The notes: a model not told the origin generated them from the sequence alone. Counted from the first letter of the stretch, positions 44,007-54,419 are shown. The stretch: 64,000 nt of DNA from an uncultured Prevotella sp. (GCA_947170725.1 CAMVUM010000013.1:1-64000), one strand, 5' to 3'. Made by a program: numbers and translations.

Positions 44007-47000
44007 ATGATTAAAATAAGACTCTCCCGACGACGCCTCGCTGTCATTCTGACCTCCGTCGCCATAATTGCCTGCGCCATCAGCGTATGGAACGTGTGGT
44101 TTTCCCGCACATACATTGCCTTTGTAAACTTCCAGCCGATAGCCTTACAGAGCTTCTCGCAGGCCAACGACAATTCGTTCGTACGCTTGTTTGACGTGGC
44201 GACGGATGACATTGGCGACCTCAACGGTTACGACATCATCTTTGTAAACGGCATGGGACTCAACATCACGGCCGAACAGCGCGCCCATCTGCAGCAGCTG
44301 GCCGAAGGCGGAACGCCCGTCTATACGACAATGGCCACCAACCCAGACAACAACATCACCAATCTTACGGTCGACGAAACCGTAACCGTACAGCAGTATA
44401 TGATGCACGGAGGACGCACCAACTACCGCAATCTGCTGCGATTCCTGCGACGCAACATCGACGGGAAAGCGGCTTTCTGTGACGCCCCGGAGGCTCCGGA
44501 GGAGAAGCCGACGGACTATCTATACTTTCCCGAGGCCGACGAGGAACGCTGTTTCACGTCTGTTGCCGACTATGAACGCTATATGAAAAGCGCAGGAATA
44601 TATGTGGAAGGCGGCCGACGCATCATCGTGACAGGACAGATTGCCGACCCTTCAGACCTCGTCAAGGCACTCGTGGCCACAAAACGATATAACGTCTATC
44701 CGGTCACGTCGCTCGCTCGTCTTACCGACTATGTGGCGGAAATACGCCCGGAAGCGGTAATCAATCTTGCCCACGGACGGCTCGGCGACGACATGGTGGA
44801 ACTGCTCAAAGCCAACAACACGCTACTCTTTGACCCGTTGACCATCAACGGTGAGGCAGCCGAATGGGAAGACGACGCTATGGGCATGATGGGCGGATTT
44901 CTTTCACAGAGCGTAGTGACACCGGAAATTGACGGAGCCATACGCACTCAGGTGCTCTTTGCCCAGAAACGGGACGACAACGGACTGCTGAAATCATACG
45001 CTATTCCTGAACGTCTCGAAAGTTTCATCGCTACGGTTGACCGCTATATGGCCCTCCGCACAAAGCAAAATGGCGACAAGCGTGTGGCCATAGTCTACTT
45101 CAAGGGACCGGGCCAGGCAAAACTCGTGGCCAGCGGACTTGATGTAGTTCCCTCGCTCTACGGCTTTCTATGCAACATGAAGGCGCAGGGATACCGGCTC
45201 GACGGACTGCCAACAACTCTGTCCGAATTTGAAAAGCAGATAGACGAGCGCGGCTCGATATTCAATTCGTTTGCAGCAGGCAGCGCCGCAAATTTCCTCC
45301 GCAACGGAAATCCGCAGCTGGTGGGCCGTGACGAATATGACGGATGGTGCAGAACGTCGTTACGTGCCGACCGCATAGACGCTGTGAACAAGACGTTCGG
45401 AAAGTTTCCCGGCGACCACAACATACTCCGTACGGACAACGGACAACTGGCATTTCCGCGTCTGCAATACGGAAATGTGGTCATCCTGCCACAGCCAATG
45501 GCGGGCGAGGGAAAAGATGAATTCCGCATAGTCCACGGAACGGATGAGGTTCCGCCACATAGTTACATCGCACCGTATCTCTGGATACAGCACGGTTTCC
45601 GCGCCGACGCACTTATTCACTTCGGCACTCACGGCAGTCTCGAGTTCACACCGCAGAAGCAGGTGGCGCTGTCGTCGGCCGACTGGCCCGACCGCCTTGT
45701 AGGCGAACTGCCTCATTTCTATCTCTACACCATCGACAACGTGGGCGAAGCCATGACAGCAAAGCGCCGCTCGTATGCCCAGATGGTGTCTCATCTGACT
45801 CCGCCGTATCACGAAAGTAATCTACGCGACACGTATAAAGGACTCGAAAAGCTGCTCCGTGAATATTCCGCCAAAACGGAGAACAAGACGGCAACGGCCC
45901 AAAAAATCAAACAGGCTGTGGCTATACTGGGAATTGACAAGGACCTTAGACTGCCAACAGACGGCCAAACGACATACAACGACGACGACATCAACCGCAT
46001 AGAAACATATGCCGAAGAGCTGATGAACGAAAAAGTGGGTGGAACACCTTATCGGCTTGGAACTCCATACGCGGCAGGCGACATACGCACGTCGGTTTTT
46101 GCCATGACAACCGACCCTATAGCTTATTGCAAATACAACATCGACCGGCAGACGGGACGCGTACGCAAAGGCGTGGAATCGGGCAACATGCTCTTCAACG
46201 ACACATACATGGCTCCCGCAAAGCGACTTGTGGAACAGCTCTATGACGGAAACGGCAACGTGACGGACGAACTGATATGCCGGGTGGCTGGCATCGACAA
46301 GGAACAACTAAACCGCTGCCGCGAGATAATAGCAAAACGGAATGCGCCAAAAGGCATGCTGGCTATGATGAAGGCGGCTGGGAAAAAGGACGCAAAAGCA
46401 ACGGGCGCAGCTAACATGAAGCCTAAAACGACAGGACCGATAGCCGAGCCCAAAAACGGCATCGTGGCTAAATTCATGCGCCACCAAATGCGCAAAATGC
46501 TCGCAAAGAAAGATCCGGAAATGATGATCAAGGTGGCACAGAAGATGGGAGCAAACCCCAAAGCAATAAATAAGATGCGTGAAGCTATGGGAAAAACAAA
46601 GCCCACAGTTGAGAAACAGGAAGCTGCAGAAAATGAGAATACAAACCTTGCACTGGCTGTCGACGACATTGAGCGCGCACTGCGAAACGTGACCGTCTAC
46701 CGCCGCATGCTCCTGGAAAGTCCGCAGACGGAAATTGACGCGCTGATGAACGCTCTCAACGGCGGATTCACGGCACCGTCACCAGGCGGCGACCCGATAG
46801 CAAACCCGAACACACTGCCGACAGGACGCAATCTCTTTGCCATAAACGCAGAGGAAACTCCTTCGGAGGACGCCTGGGAGAAAGGTATAACCCTGGCGAA
46901 GAACACTATAGATGACTACGCCAAGGCTCATAACGGTGAGTTCCCACGCAAAGTGAGCTATACGCTGTGGTCGGGAGAGTTCATCCAGACGGGAGGAGCA

Positions 47001-48329
47001 ACGATAGCACAGGTGCTCTACATGCTCGGCGTAGAGCCAGTGCGCGACCGCTTCGGCCGCGTGAACGATCTGCGCCTCATACCATCCGAACAGCTCGGAC
47101 GGCCCAGAATCGACGTTGTGGTCCAGACATCGGGCCAGCTCCGCGACCTCGCGGCATCACGTCTGTTCCTCATCCACCGTGCCGTGGCAATGGCGGCAAC
47201 AGCCGACGACGGTGACACAGAAAACATGGTACGCAAGGGTGTGGAGGAAAGCGAACGCTATCTGATAGACAAAGGCGTATCTCCTAAAGAGGCGCGCGAA
47301 CTCTCTGCCTACCGCGTGTTCGGCGGACTGAACGGCGGCTACGGCTCCGGCATTCAGGGGATGGTGGAACAGGGCAACGCCTGGAACGACGAAAGCGAAG
47401 TTGCCCGTCAGTATGTCAGCAACATGGGCGCCTTCTACGGTGACGAAACAAAATGGTCGGCACACGCCGAAGAGGCTTTCGCCGCAGCCCTGACACGCAC
47501 CGATGTTGTAGTACAGCCACGGCAGAACAACTCGTGGGGGGCTCTAAGTCTCGACCATGTCTACGAGTTCATGGGAGGAATGAACCTCGCCATACGAAAC
47601 ATCACCGACAAAGATCCGGACGCCTACTTCAGCGACTACCGCAACCGCAACGGCTACCGGATGCAGGATTCAAAGGACGCCATTGCTGTGGAAGCACGCA
47701 CAAAACTCTTCAATCCGTCATACATCAAGGAGGCTATACATGGCGGAGCGACATCGACAGACGCCCTGGCCGAGATGGTGCGCAACACATACGGCTGGAA
47801 TGTGATGAAGCCGAAGGCCGTTACAAAACAGATGTGGGACGAGATATATGACGTTTACGTGAAAGACAGCCACGACTTGGGAATACATGAAGCCATGGGC
47901 GAAACCAATCCGGCGGCAATGATGGAAATTACAGCCACCATGATGGAGACCGCACGCAAGGGATATTGGAAGGCTACAAAGGAACAGCTGGCTGACATAG
48001 CGCGCCTCCACACGTCGTTCGTCAGCAAATACGGCCCGTCAGGCTCCGCCTTTGAGGGTGGCAATCCGCTACTCTGCAAGTTCATTTCCGCAAATGCCGG
48101 GAAACAGGCTGCCAATACATACGAACAAGATATGCGCCGTATGGCCGAAGCGAAGCCGTCATCCGGTGAAAAGAAGGCCATGGTGATGGAGCGCGAAACA
48201 ACCACGGCAGCACCGGAGGCGGAAAACCGCAGCGCCGCGGGCGGCATCGTCGTCGTAGCCATTGTCGTCGTGGCTTTCGTCGTAACAGTGATAATGATGC
48301 GCCGCAAGCGCGGTAGCGACAACAAATAA
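44007..48329 (+). CDS. hmuS: HmuS, CobN/magnesium-chelatase-like heme dechelatase
   Basis: 1440 residues. An N-terminal membrane segment (about 10-30, LAVILTSVAIIACAISVWN) is followed by a CobN/BchH-type chelatase body. Landmarks are IHFGTHGSLEFTPQKQVAL (near 535-555), ADWPDRLVGELPHFYLYTIDNVGEA (key D-x-P-Y-N-(x)-G-E-A), YRVFGGLNGGYGSGIQGMVEQ (near 1105-1125) and NSWGALSLDHVYEFMGGMN. A C-terminal membrane helix (GGIVVVAIVVVAFVVTVIMM) ends the chain. A Lys/Met-rich insertion lies at about 781-881. HmuS of P. gingivalis and Bacteroides is reported to remove iron from heme, the reverse of chelatase action, giving protoporphyrin. It lies in the classical hmu order. Confidence 0.92.
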   Translation: MIKIRLSRRRLAVILTSVAIIACAISVWNVWFSRTYIAFVNFQPIALQSFSQANDNSFVRLFDVATDDIGDLNGYDIIFVNGMGLNITAEQRAHLQQLAEGGTPVYTTMATNPDNNITNLTVDETVTVQQYMMHGGRTNYRNLLRFLRRNIDGKAAFCDAPEAPEEKPTDYLYFPEADEERCFTSVADYERYMKSAGIYVEGGRRIIVTGQIADPSDLVKALVATKRYNVYPVTSLARLTDYVAEIRPEAVINLAHGRLGDDMVELLKANNTLLFDPLTINGEAAEWEDDAMGMMGGFLSQSVVTPEIDGAIRTQVLFAQKRDDNGLLKSYAIPERLESFIATVDRYMALRTKQNGDKRVAIVYFKGPGQAKLVASGLDVVPSLYGFLCNMKAQGYRLDGLPTTLSEFEKQIDERGSIFNSFAAGSAANFLRNGNPQLVGRDEYDGWCRTSLRADRIDAVNKTFGKFPGDHNILRTDNGQLAFPRLQYGNVVILPQPMAGEGKDEFRIVHGTDEVPPHSYIAPYLWIQHGFRADALIHFGTHGSLEFTPQKQVALSSADWPDRLVGELPHFYLYTIDNVGEAMTAKRRSYAQMVSHLTPPYHESNLRDTYKGLEKLLREYSAKTENKTATAQKIKQAVAILGIDKDLRLPTDGQTTYNDDDINRIETYAEELMNEKVGGTPYRLGTPYAAGDIRTSVFAMTTDPIAYCKYNIDRQTGRVRKGVESGNMLFNDTYMAPAKRLVEQLYDGNGNVTDELICRVAGIDKEQLNRCREIIAKRNAPKGMLAMMKAAGKKDAKATGAANMKPKTTGPIAEPKNGIVAKFMRHQMRKMLAKKDPEMMIKVAQKMGANPKAINKMREAMGKTKPTVEKQEAAENENTNLALAVDDIERALRNVTVYRRMLLESPQTEIDALMNALNGGFTAPSPGGDPIANPNTLPTGRNLFAINAEETPSEDAWEKGITLAKNTIDDYAKAHNGEFPRKVSYTLWSGEFIQTGGATIAQVLYMLGVEPVRDRFGRVNDLRLIPSEQLGRPRIDVVVQTSGQLRDLAASRLFLIHRAVAMAATADDGDTENMVRKGVEESERYLIDKGVSPKEARELSAYRVFGGLNGGYGSGIQGMVEQGNAWNDESEVARQYVSNMGAFYGDETKWSAHAEEAFAAALTRTDVVVQPRQNNSWGALSLDHVYEFMGGMNLAIRNITDKDPDAYFSDYRNRNGYRMQDSKDAIAVEARTKLFNPSYIKEAIHGGATSTDALAEMVRNTYGWNVMKPKAVTKQMWDEIYDVYVKDSHDLGIHEAMGETNPAAMMEITATMMETARKGYWKATKEQLADIARLHTSFVSKYGPSGSAFEGGNPLLCKFISANAGKQAANTYEQDMRRMAEAKPSSGEKKAMVMERETTTAAPEAENRSAAGGIVVVAIVVVAFVVTVIMMRRKRGSDNK

Positions 48330-48342
48330 CAGAACAAGAAAG

Positions 48343-49056
48343 ATGGAACTGATAATATATGCACTGATAGTATTCATCATTCTGGGCTGTTCCCTGAAAC
48401 TGAGCCTGTGGCCGTGGCGCGGCCGCATGGCTTTCGGGGCCGTGGTGGCGGCGTTCGTTGAATACGCCGGTGAAGCAGCCATGTCACAGTCGAAAACACA
48501 GATTGCCGATTATCTTCAGAACACGGCTGCCCTGCAGGAAATGGCCGTTATCGTCACCATCGAGTCGGCCGTATGTTTTGCCTTCGTGATATGCTGGCTG
48601 CGAGGCGTCTATGAGACTCCGCCCAAACGCCCGTCGGGCATCGTGCGCCGCATATCGGTGGCCCTGCTGCGCTTCTACCCCAGCCTGCTGATATTTCCTG
48701 TGGCCTTCTATCTGCTCACGCAGGCCATGTTCACGTCCGTCGGCACAGACTTCGCCGTCACCATCCACGCCATGGCAGCGGCGATGTTCATCGGACTGCC
48801 GCTCACGGCCTGGACGATGAATGTCCTGCTTCCGTCAGACGAGAGCCGCGTGGAGATGCTTCTCTTCGTTGCCTGTTTCGTATGTGTGCTCGGTCTGGCG
48901 TCGACGGAGAGCAGCTGCATTATATATAAGGTAAAGGAGACTCCACTTGACATCAAGGCGCTCGCTGCCGCATTGGCTCTCTTCGCCGTGCTCTTTGTGG
49001 CCGGGGCAATAGGAGAAAGGACGATTGGAAGGTTGAGGTTCAAGGGAATGAAGTAG
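48343..49056 (+). CDS. hmuT: HmuT, membrane protein of the heme operon
   Basis: 237 residues. Six or so hydrophobic segments (LIIYALIVFIILGCSLKLSL, MAFGAVVAAFVEYAG, MAVIVTIESAVCFAFVICW, LLIFPVAFYLLTQAMF, IHAMAAAMFIGLPLTAW, AAALALFAVLFVAGAIGERTIG). No enzymatic motif. By order and topology it is the HmuT of HmuYRSTUV operons, whose role is unknown. It follows hmuS by 13 bases. The following gap to hmuU is 113 bases with no visible promoter. Confidence 0.75.
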   Translation: MELIIYALIVFIILGCSLKLSLWPWRGRMAFGAVVAAFVEYAGEAAMSQSKTQIADYLQNTAALQEMAVIVTIESAVCFAFVICWLRGVYETPPKRPSGIVRRISVALLRFYPSLLIFPVAFYLLTQAMFTSVGTDFAVTIHAMAAAMFIGLPLTAWTMNVLLPSDESRVEMLLFVACFVCVLGLASTESSCIIYKVKETPLDIKALAAALALFAVLFVAGAIGERTIGRLRFKGMK

Positions 49057-49169
49057 ACTTCACTCAAGCCAAAGACAATACGACACCCCCGGATTAATAA
49101 CATATTGATACAATACAACTATCACATTCAAACAAATCCCAAACGGAATAAAAACAAAACAACGACATT

Positions 49170-49781
49170 ATGGAAATAATATCAAAAGCTCTTTTCGGGA
49201 TAGCCAACAGCCTGCTGATCCCTGACGTGATTCTTCTCATCGTATTCTTTTTCCGCGCGCTCCTAATGGCTGGCGGAACGTACAGTGCGTATATGACACG
49301 ACGAAAAAACAGCAGGCGGTTTGACAACGTTATCAAGGAACTGACACCGGACAATGTTGACGGACTTCGTAGGCTCCTGCCGTCAAATCCCGACTCGCTC
49401 TTCACGCTCTACCTCTCCGACCTGTTGGCAGCACCACGCACTGACGACTATGCCGACTACATGATAGCAAAGTTTGAGGCCGAGGCCGCCAAGGACATCA
49501 ACATGGCGCATATCCTGACAAAAATCGGCCCTATTCTCGGTCTCATCGGTACGCTCATATCCATGAGTCCGGCACTCGTCGGACTATCCTCCGGCGACAT
49601 CTCCGGCATGGCCTACAACATGCAGGTGGTGTTCGCATCAACAGTCGTCGGTCTCGTGATCAGTGCTGTGGGACTGACAACGGCACAGACCAAACAGCGC
49701 TGGTATGCCAAGGACATCAACAATCTGGACTATGTGGCACGCACCGTCTGCTCCACAAAGGAAGAAAGGAGGGGAGCATGA
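49170..49781 (+). CDS. hmuU: HmuU, MotA/TolQ/ExbB proton-channel family protein
   Basis: 203 residues. Three membrane helices in the ExbB layout: about 14-36 (LLIPDVILLIVFFFRALLMAG), about 110-130 (ILTKIGPILGLIGTLISMSPAL, the conserved P-x-L-G-L-x-G-T core) and about 150-172 (QVVFASTVVGLVISAVGLTTA). The protein would form the proton-conducting part of a TonB- or HmuS-linked energising complex at the inner membrane. Translation of hmuV overlaps its stop as ATGA (49778-49781). Confidence 0.9.
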   Translation: MEIISKALFGIANSLLIPDVILLIVFFFRALLMAGGTYSAYMTRRKNSRRFDNVIKELTPDNVDGLRRLLPSNPDSLFTLYLSDLLAAPRTDDYADYMIAKFEAEAAKDINMAHILTKIGPILGLIGTLISMSPALVGLSSGDISGMAYNMQVVFASTVVGLVISAVGLTTAQTKQRWYAKDINNLDYVARTVCSTKEERRGA

Positions 49782-50116
49782 GACAGCGCCGCCGCAGGAT
49801 GGGTCTGCTCAAGCATGACGACAGCGACCCGCTGAGTGTTGTTGTCAATCTGTTTGACGTAGCAATGGTTTTTGCCGTCTCGCTCATGGTGGCCATGGTC
49901 ATGCATATGAACATGACCGAGGTTTTCGGACAGGAAGACTTCACCATCGTGAAAAATCCGGGAAAAGACGACATGGAAATAATAACCAAAGAGGGAAAGG
50001 AAATCAACACCTACAAGGCGTCAGGCCAAAAAGCCGATGGCGACGGAACGCAGGGCAAGCGTCTCGGCACGGCCTACCAGCTGGACAACGGTCAGATTAT
50101 CTACGTGCCGGAATAA
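49778..50116 (+). CDS. hmuV: HmuV, DUF2149 protein (ExbD-like)
   Basis: 112 residues. A short basic N-terminus (MRQRRRRMGLLKHDDSDP) precedes one membrane helix (about 27-47, VNLFDVAMVFAVSLMVAMVMH) and a periplasmic tail (about 55-112). This topology and the Asp in the helix region (NLFD) are ExbD-like, as expected for a partner of HmuU. DUF2149 is the family found in this place of hmu operons. Its stop lies in the loop of a 10-bp hairpin (50103-50112 with 50122-50131), which lies against the convergent regulator gene and may end transcription. Confidence 0.87.
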   Translation: MRQRRRRMGLLKHDDSDPLSVVVNLFDVAMVFAVSLMVAMVMHMNMTEVFGQEDFTIVKNPGKDDMEIITKEGKEINTYKASGQKADGDGTQGKRLGTAYQLDNGQIIYVPE

Positions 50117-50134
50117 AACTGTCCGGCACGTAAC

Positions 50135-53100
50135 CTAACCTTTATATCTGCTGGGCACAACTCCATATCTCGCCTTAAAGCACTTGTTGAAATACGACGC
50201 GTCCCTTATGCCCACACGATAGCTCACTTCCGCCACCGTCATCCGACCTTCAGACAGCAATACGGCGGCAAGGGCCATACGCTCATTTTGCAGATACTTG
50301 TTTGGAGACATTCCCGTCAGCTCTTTTGTCTTGGCAAAGAGCTTCGTCCGGCCCATGCCAAGCATTTCGGCAAGACGGTCCACGGTGAAGTCGGGGTCGG
50401 AAATATGTTTGGCCGTTATGGCCGCTATACGATCGAGAAAATTTTTGTCCGCCTGCGACGTTATCAACTGTGGTTGCGACGGAACGACCACCGGTCCGGA
50501 AGAAGGAGACTGCTGCGACGACACCGTTTCCTGCTTCCGGACATTCTTTATCAGCTGGACGGCACGCGCTATGAGCAGACGGAAGTTGCATGGCTTGACC
50601 ATATAGTCGTCAGCTCCGGCATTATAACTTTTCATACGGTGACTGTCGTCATCCAAAGCAGTCAGCATGATTACTGGCAACGAAGCCATGGTCTCTCCGC
50701 TTTTCAGTTGTTTGACAATATCATAGCCACTCATGTCAGGCAACATCACGTCACATATAACCAACGATGGGCGACGGGTTGCGATACCGTCAAGAGCCGC
50801 TTGTCCCGTGGCATAGCAGTCCGTATGGAAATAGCGTCCGGCCTCACTGCTGATTTGAGCCATCATATCGGGGTCGTCCTCGATTATAGCTACGGTCATG
50901 TCGTTGAGAGCTTTCGGGCCCAATTCCCTTATTGTCTCCTCATAGGCGGCGGTATCTCTTTCGGACCGCGACGTGTCAACGGCCATCGTTTTTTTGAAGT
51001 CATCGGCCTGATATGCAGAAGCTTCGGCAGGAAGAACTACCGTAAAGACGGAACCGCCGTCCGCCCCAACCCTACGATAGCAGAGTGAACCATGATGGAG
51101 CACGGCCATGCTATGGGCCATATACAGCCCTATGCCCATTCCGCCCTGCGATACGAGTCCGTGCATGAATGGCTGGAAGAGACACTTCTGCTGTTCATCC
51201 CCAATACCGGGACCGTCGTCCTCAACGGTGATCACAAGGCCGGTGCTCTCCTGACGCACGGCCAGTGAGACATGGCCGTGTTCGGGAGCATACTTGACTG
51301 CATTGCTCATCAGATTGTACACAATCATTTCCACCATCCTCTTGTCGAACACCATCGTGTGGCTCTTTGCAAATGGCGTGAACGTCGTCTGTAGCTCCTT
51401 GTGACGGGCGATGCTCCAGAAATCCTGATATATAGAACGTATGAAACCTACGATATCGTCCTCCTCTATCTGCAAACGCATGTTGCCTGTGCTGATTTTT
51501 CGGAATTCCATCAGCATGTCTACCAAACGGAGCAGGCGCCGCGTTCCGCGACGGGCGGTCTGCAAAGCGGCGCGCGACGGGCGGACTTCGCCGTCGCCGA
51601 GTTTTTCCACAGCCGACTGGATTATGGCAAGCGGCGTCCGAAACTCGTGGGTGATACTCGTAAAGAAGCTCAGACGAAACTCTGTGAGTTGTTTTTCCAG
51701 ACGCATCTGCTGATGGAGCCGCAGCCGTTCGCGTGCATTATTATATATGTATATGCCAAGCGCAGCTGATACGCCAACGTAAATCAGCCATGCCCACCAT
51801 GTGTTGTACCACGGCTGGGCAATGATGATGGTCAACCGGCGTTCCGGTCCCCAACGTCCGTCAACGAGAGAACGTATATGGAAGACGTATGCGCCCGGAC
51901 TGAGATTGCCATAGTCGGCACGGCTGACACTGGTCATCGGATGCCACTTTTCATCCACGCCCTCAAGATAATACTGATAGAGGGCAGACTCTATGCCGGC
52001 ATATTCAAAATTGGAAAACGAAAGAGAGAGGGTGTTTTCGTTATGACGCAGACGTATTACGTCCGAATAGCAGACGGCACGCTTCAGCAAAACACCGTCG
52101 GCAGCAGACACGCCATTGATACTTATGTCGGTGATGCACACACGTGGTGGCATCGCGGCGTCACCGCCATCATCCTGCGGCGGTGTGATGACGGTCAATC
52201 CGCTGCGCGTTCCGAAGAGCAGACGGCCGTCTGAAAGCTGCATGGCACAATTTTCAGAATAAATGTTACGTTCGAAAGACTTGCCGAAGCGATAGGTCTT
52301 CACCTTCATGTCCTTGTCGTATATCCGTGAAAGGCCGTTCTCCGTGGCAGCCCAGATGGCGCCATGACGGTCTGCCTGCAAGGCGGCGACGCTGTTGTCG
52401 GCCAGTCCCTCGGTGGTGGTGACGGCGACCGTCTCCTCAAGGCTCATGTCCCGGCCGAAACGGCAACGCACAACACCGCTACCCTTGCCGCCCGTCCAAA
52501 GATAACGGCCGTCGTAGAACATACAGCGCATCTCGTCGTAAGGAAACCCGCCGGCGGTGGTGTTGAAGCAGATGAAGTCGTCGTTGGTGATTTCGCGGCG
52601 CTTGGTGTCCACGGCATAGAGTCCGTTTGACGACGCTATCCAAAGCCAGCCGTCGGGTCCGGGCTCAAACTGGTGAAGCCGCGCCTCGTTGATATTGCGG
52701 TTCAGGAGCGAGCGGAACCTGAGACGGCCGTCCTTCTCATAGCGCGTCATGACGAGTCCGTTCTCGTAGGATGCCATCCATACACGCCCGTGACGGTCCT
52801 CCCAGATGTCATAAAGGTCGTTCGTAGGGATGTGGTGGCCGCTGTCATGCTTGCTGTAGCGGCGTCCGTCTACATACAGTCCGCCGCCGCGCGTGACGAG
52901 CCACTCATGGCCGCCACGGTCTGTCATGCGTGCCATGACGCTGCCGGCCGTCTCACCGATGGGCGTCATACGGCCGCCGACAACATCAAACGAATACATC
53001 ATGTTGTCCTTCGTGGCCAATATGACGTCACGCCCGTCGTCGCCAACAGCCGCCGCAACCATGCAGACGTTGTTGGCCCAGGTGCTCTTCAGCCCCGAAA

Positions 53101-54406
53101 CAGGCTGAACAAACTCGGCCACCGACTGCTCGGAAACGGCTATGCGCGACACGCCGGCAGACTCCTGAGCGACCCAAAGACAGCCGTCGCGGCCGATGGT
53201 GATGTTGGTTAGAAAATCGTTGTCTATCACCGCTTGGGCGTCGTTGGCCGAAAAATGTCGCAACGTCCCCGTAGGGAAGTCGTAGATGAAGAGGCCGTTT
53301 CCGTGGGAAGCGATATAGAACAGTCCGTCGCGGCCTCGCCGTACGTTATATTTCCGCTGCCGCTCCACCGTAAGCCGGATATCCTTCAGAAGCGACAGCT
53401 TCCTGACCTCGCCCTTGGGAGGAAATATCCAGAGGTCGCCGCTCTTGTTTGACTCAAAGAAATAGCCGTCCATGGAGTCGAGCAGGAGGCCGTTGGCCAC
53501 CTGAAGGTCGACAGGTTTCGACGCCTTGAACAGACGGAGGTCTATCGCGTAGGTCTCGCCGCTGAATATCATCCAACGGTCCTGCCACACGAAATTGCTC
53601 CTGATGGTCTTCACGGCTCCCAGTTCCTCAGGGATAACCATGCTGCGCAGTACACGCCCGTCAGGCGAAAAAAGCTCCACCCTGTTTCCGGAGGAGAGAC
53701 AAAGGACGTTGCCTCCGTAGGCATTGCCCATGATGTAGCGTCGGCCGGCCACCACGGTCGCCACCTTTCCGTCAGGGCCGATACGCAGCAGTCCGCAATC
53801 GGTGAGCGCCCAGACGTTGTGTCGGCCGTCTTCAACGAGACGCGTCACATGATTGCTCGGCAGACGGCCATTCTCCTTGTTATAGTCCGTGCAGACGAAC
53901 CGGCCGTCGCGGCAGGCCACATGGCGGATTCCCGAACGGGTGTCATACATCCACATATCACCGCCCGAGCGCAGGAAACGGCGGAACGGCCGCGTCTCGT
54001 CGCCCCGTCCCGTATAGTCGGTAAAGCGGCCCTGACGCAGGTCGTAGCAGGCAAATACGAACGTGGAGGTGTGGACCCAAAGCAGGAAATTGGGGGCGTC
54101 GTGATAGAGATTGCCCGTCGTGGCGTCAATCTTGCGCGTAGGGTCGCTGCCGAGCGAATAGTGGTTGACGAACGAATAGCCGTCGTAACGGCACAGTCCG
54201 TATGCTGCTCCCATCCAAACAAAGCCGCTGCTGTCCTGAACGATGTCATAGACGGTGTTTCCCGATAGCCCGTCGACCGACGATATGCGCTTGGCCGAAA
54301 GCACGAGTTTGTTTATATCAACGGCAAGGGTGTCTGCCGCTGAAAGCAGGATGAAGGCTGTCAGCAGCAGTATATGTCTCAGTAGATTTTTCCTGCGTAG
54401 TCTCAT
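50135..54406 (-). CDS. Hybrid two-component system sensor kinase/AraC regulator (HTCS)
   Basis: 1423 residues, all parts of a two-component system in one chain. A signal peptide (about 1-28) leads to about 14 regulator-propeller repeats (about 35-720; VYDIVQDSSGFVWMGA, GLCRYDGYSF) and a Y_Y_Y domain (about 790-875), both periplasmic sensors of sugars. Then come one membrane helix (about 880-900), HisKA with the phosphoacceptor His in SITHEFRTPL (about 917), HATPase with DNLMSNAVKYA-like NLMSNAVKYAPEHG and EDDGPGIG, a receiver with Asp in VICDVMLPDMSGYD (about 1217), and an AraC helix-turn-helix at about 1335-1423. It lies beside the GH27/GH78/GH28/PL11 genes and so probably senses a rhamnogalacturonan oligosaccharide. 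Confidence 0.95.
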   Translation of the reverse strand: MRLRRKNLLRHILLLTAFILLSAADTLAVDINKLVLSAKRISSVDGLSGNTVYDIVQDSSGFVWMGAAYGLCRYDGYSFVNHYSLGSDPTRKIDATTGNLYHDAPNFLLWVHTSTFVFACYDLRQGRFTDYTGRGDETRPFRRFLRSGGDMWMYDTRSGIRHVACRDGRFVCTDYNKENGRLPSNHVTRLVEDGRHNVWALTDCGLLRIGPDGKVATVVAGRRYIMGNAYGGNVLCLSSGNRVELFSPDGRVLRSMVIPEELGAVKTIRSNFVWQDRWMIFSGETYAIDLRLFKASKPVDLQVANGLLLDSMDGYFFESNKSGDLWIFPPKGEVRKLSLLKDIRLTVERQRKYNVRRGRDGLFYIASHGNGLFIYDFPTGTLRHFSANDAQAVIDNDFLTNITIGRDGCLWVAQESAGVSRIAVSEQSVAEFVQPVSGLKSTWANNVCMVAAAVGDDGRDVILATKDNMMYSFDVVGGRMTPIGETAGSVMARMTDRGGHEWLVTRGGGLYVDGRRYSKHDSGHHIPTNDLYDIWEDRHGRVWMASYENGLVMTRYEKDGRLRFRSLLNRNINEARLHQFEPGPDGWLWIASSNGLYAVDTKRREITNDDFICFNTTAGGFPYDEMRCMFYDGRYLWTGGKGSGVVRCRFGRDMSLEETVAVTTTEGLADNSVAALQADRHGAIWAATENGLSRIYDKDMKVKTYRFGKSFERNIYSENCAMQLSDGRLLFGTRSGLTVITPPQDDGGDAAMPPRVCITDISINGVSAADGVLLKRAVCYSDVIRLRHNENTLSLSFSNFEYAGIESALYQYYLEGVDEKWHPMTSVSRADYGNLSPGAYVFHIRSLVDGRWGPERRLTIIIAQPWYNTWWAWLIYVGVSAALGIYIYNNARERLRLHQQMRLEKQLTEFRLSFFTSITHEFRTPLAIIQSAVEKLGDGEVRPSRAALQTARRGTRRLLRLVDMLMEFRKISTGNMRLQIEEDDIVGFIRSIYQDFWSIARHKELQTTFTPFAKSHTMVFDKRMVEMIVYNLMSNAVKYAPEHGHVSLAVRQESTGLVITVEDDGPGIGDEQQKCLFQPFMHGLVSQGGMGIGLYMAHSMAVLHHGSLCYRRVGADGGSVFTVVLPAEASAYQADDFKKTMAVDTSRSERDTAAYEETIRELGPKALNDMTVAIIEDDPDMMAQISSEAGRYFHTDCYATGQAALDGIATRRPSLVICDVMLPDMSGYDIVKQLKSGETMASLPVIMLTALDDDSHRMKSYNAGADDYMVKPCNFRLLIARAVQLIKNVRKQETVSSQQSPSSGPVVVPSQPQLITSQADKNFLDRIAAITAKHISDPDFTVDRLAEMLGMGRTKLFAKTKELTGMSPNKYLQNERMALAAVLLSEGRMTVAEVSYRVGIRDASYFNKCFKARYGVVPSRYKG

Positions 54407-54411
54407 GACTG

Positions 54412-54419
54412 CAAATATA
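54412..54419 (-). promoter_or_regulatory. -7 box abutting the HTCS start codon (leaderless candidate)
   Basis: TATATTTG followed by C on the minus strand ends 5 bases before the ATG at 54406, which leaves no room for a ribosome binding site. Confidence 0.55.
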
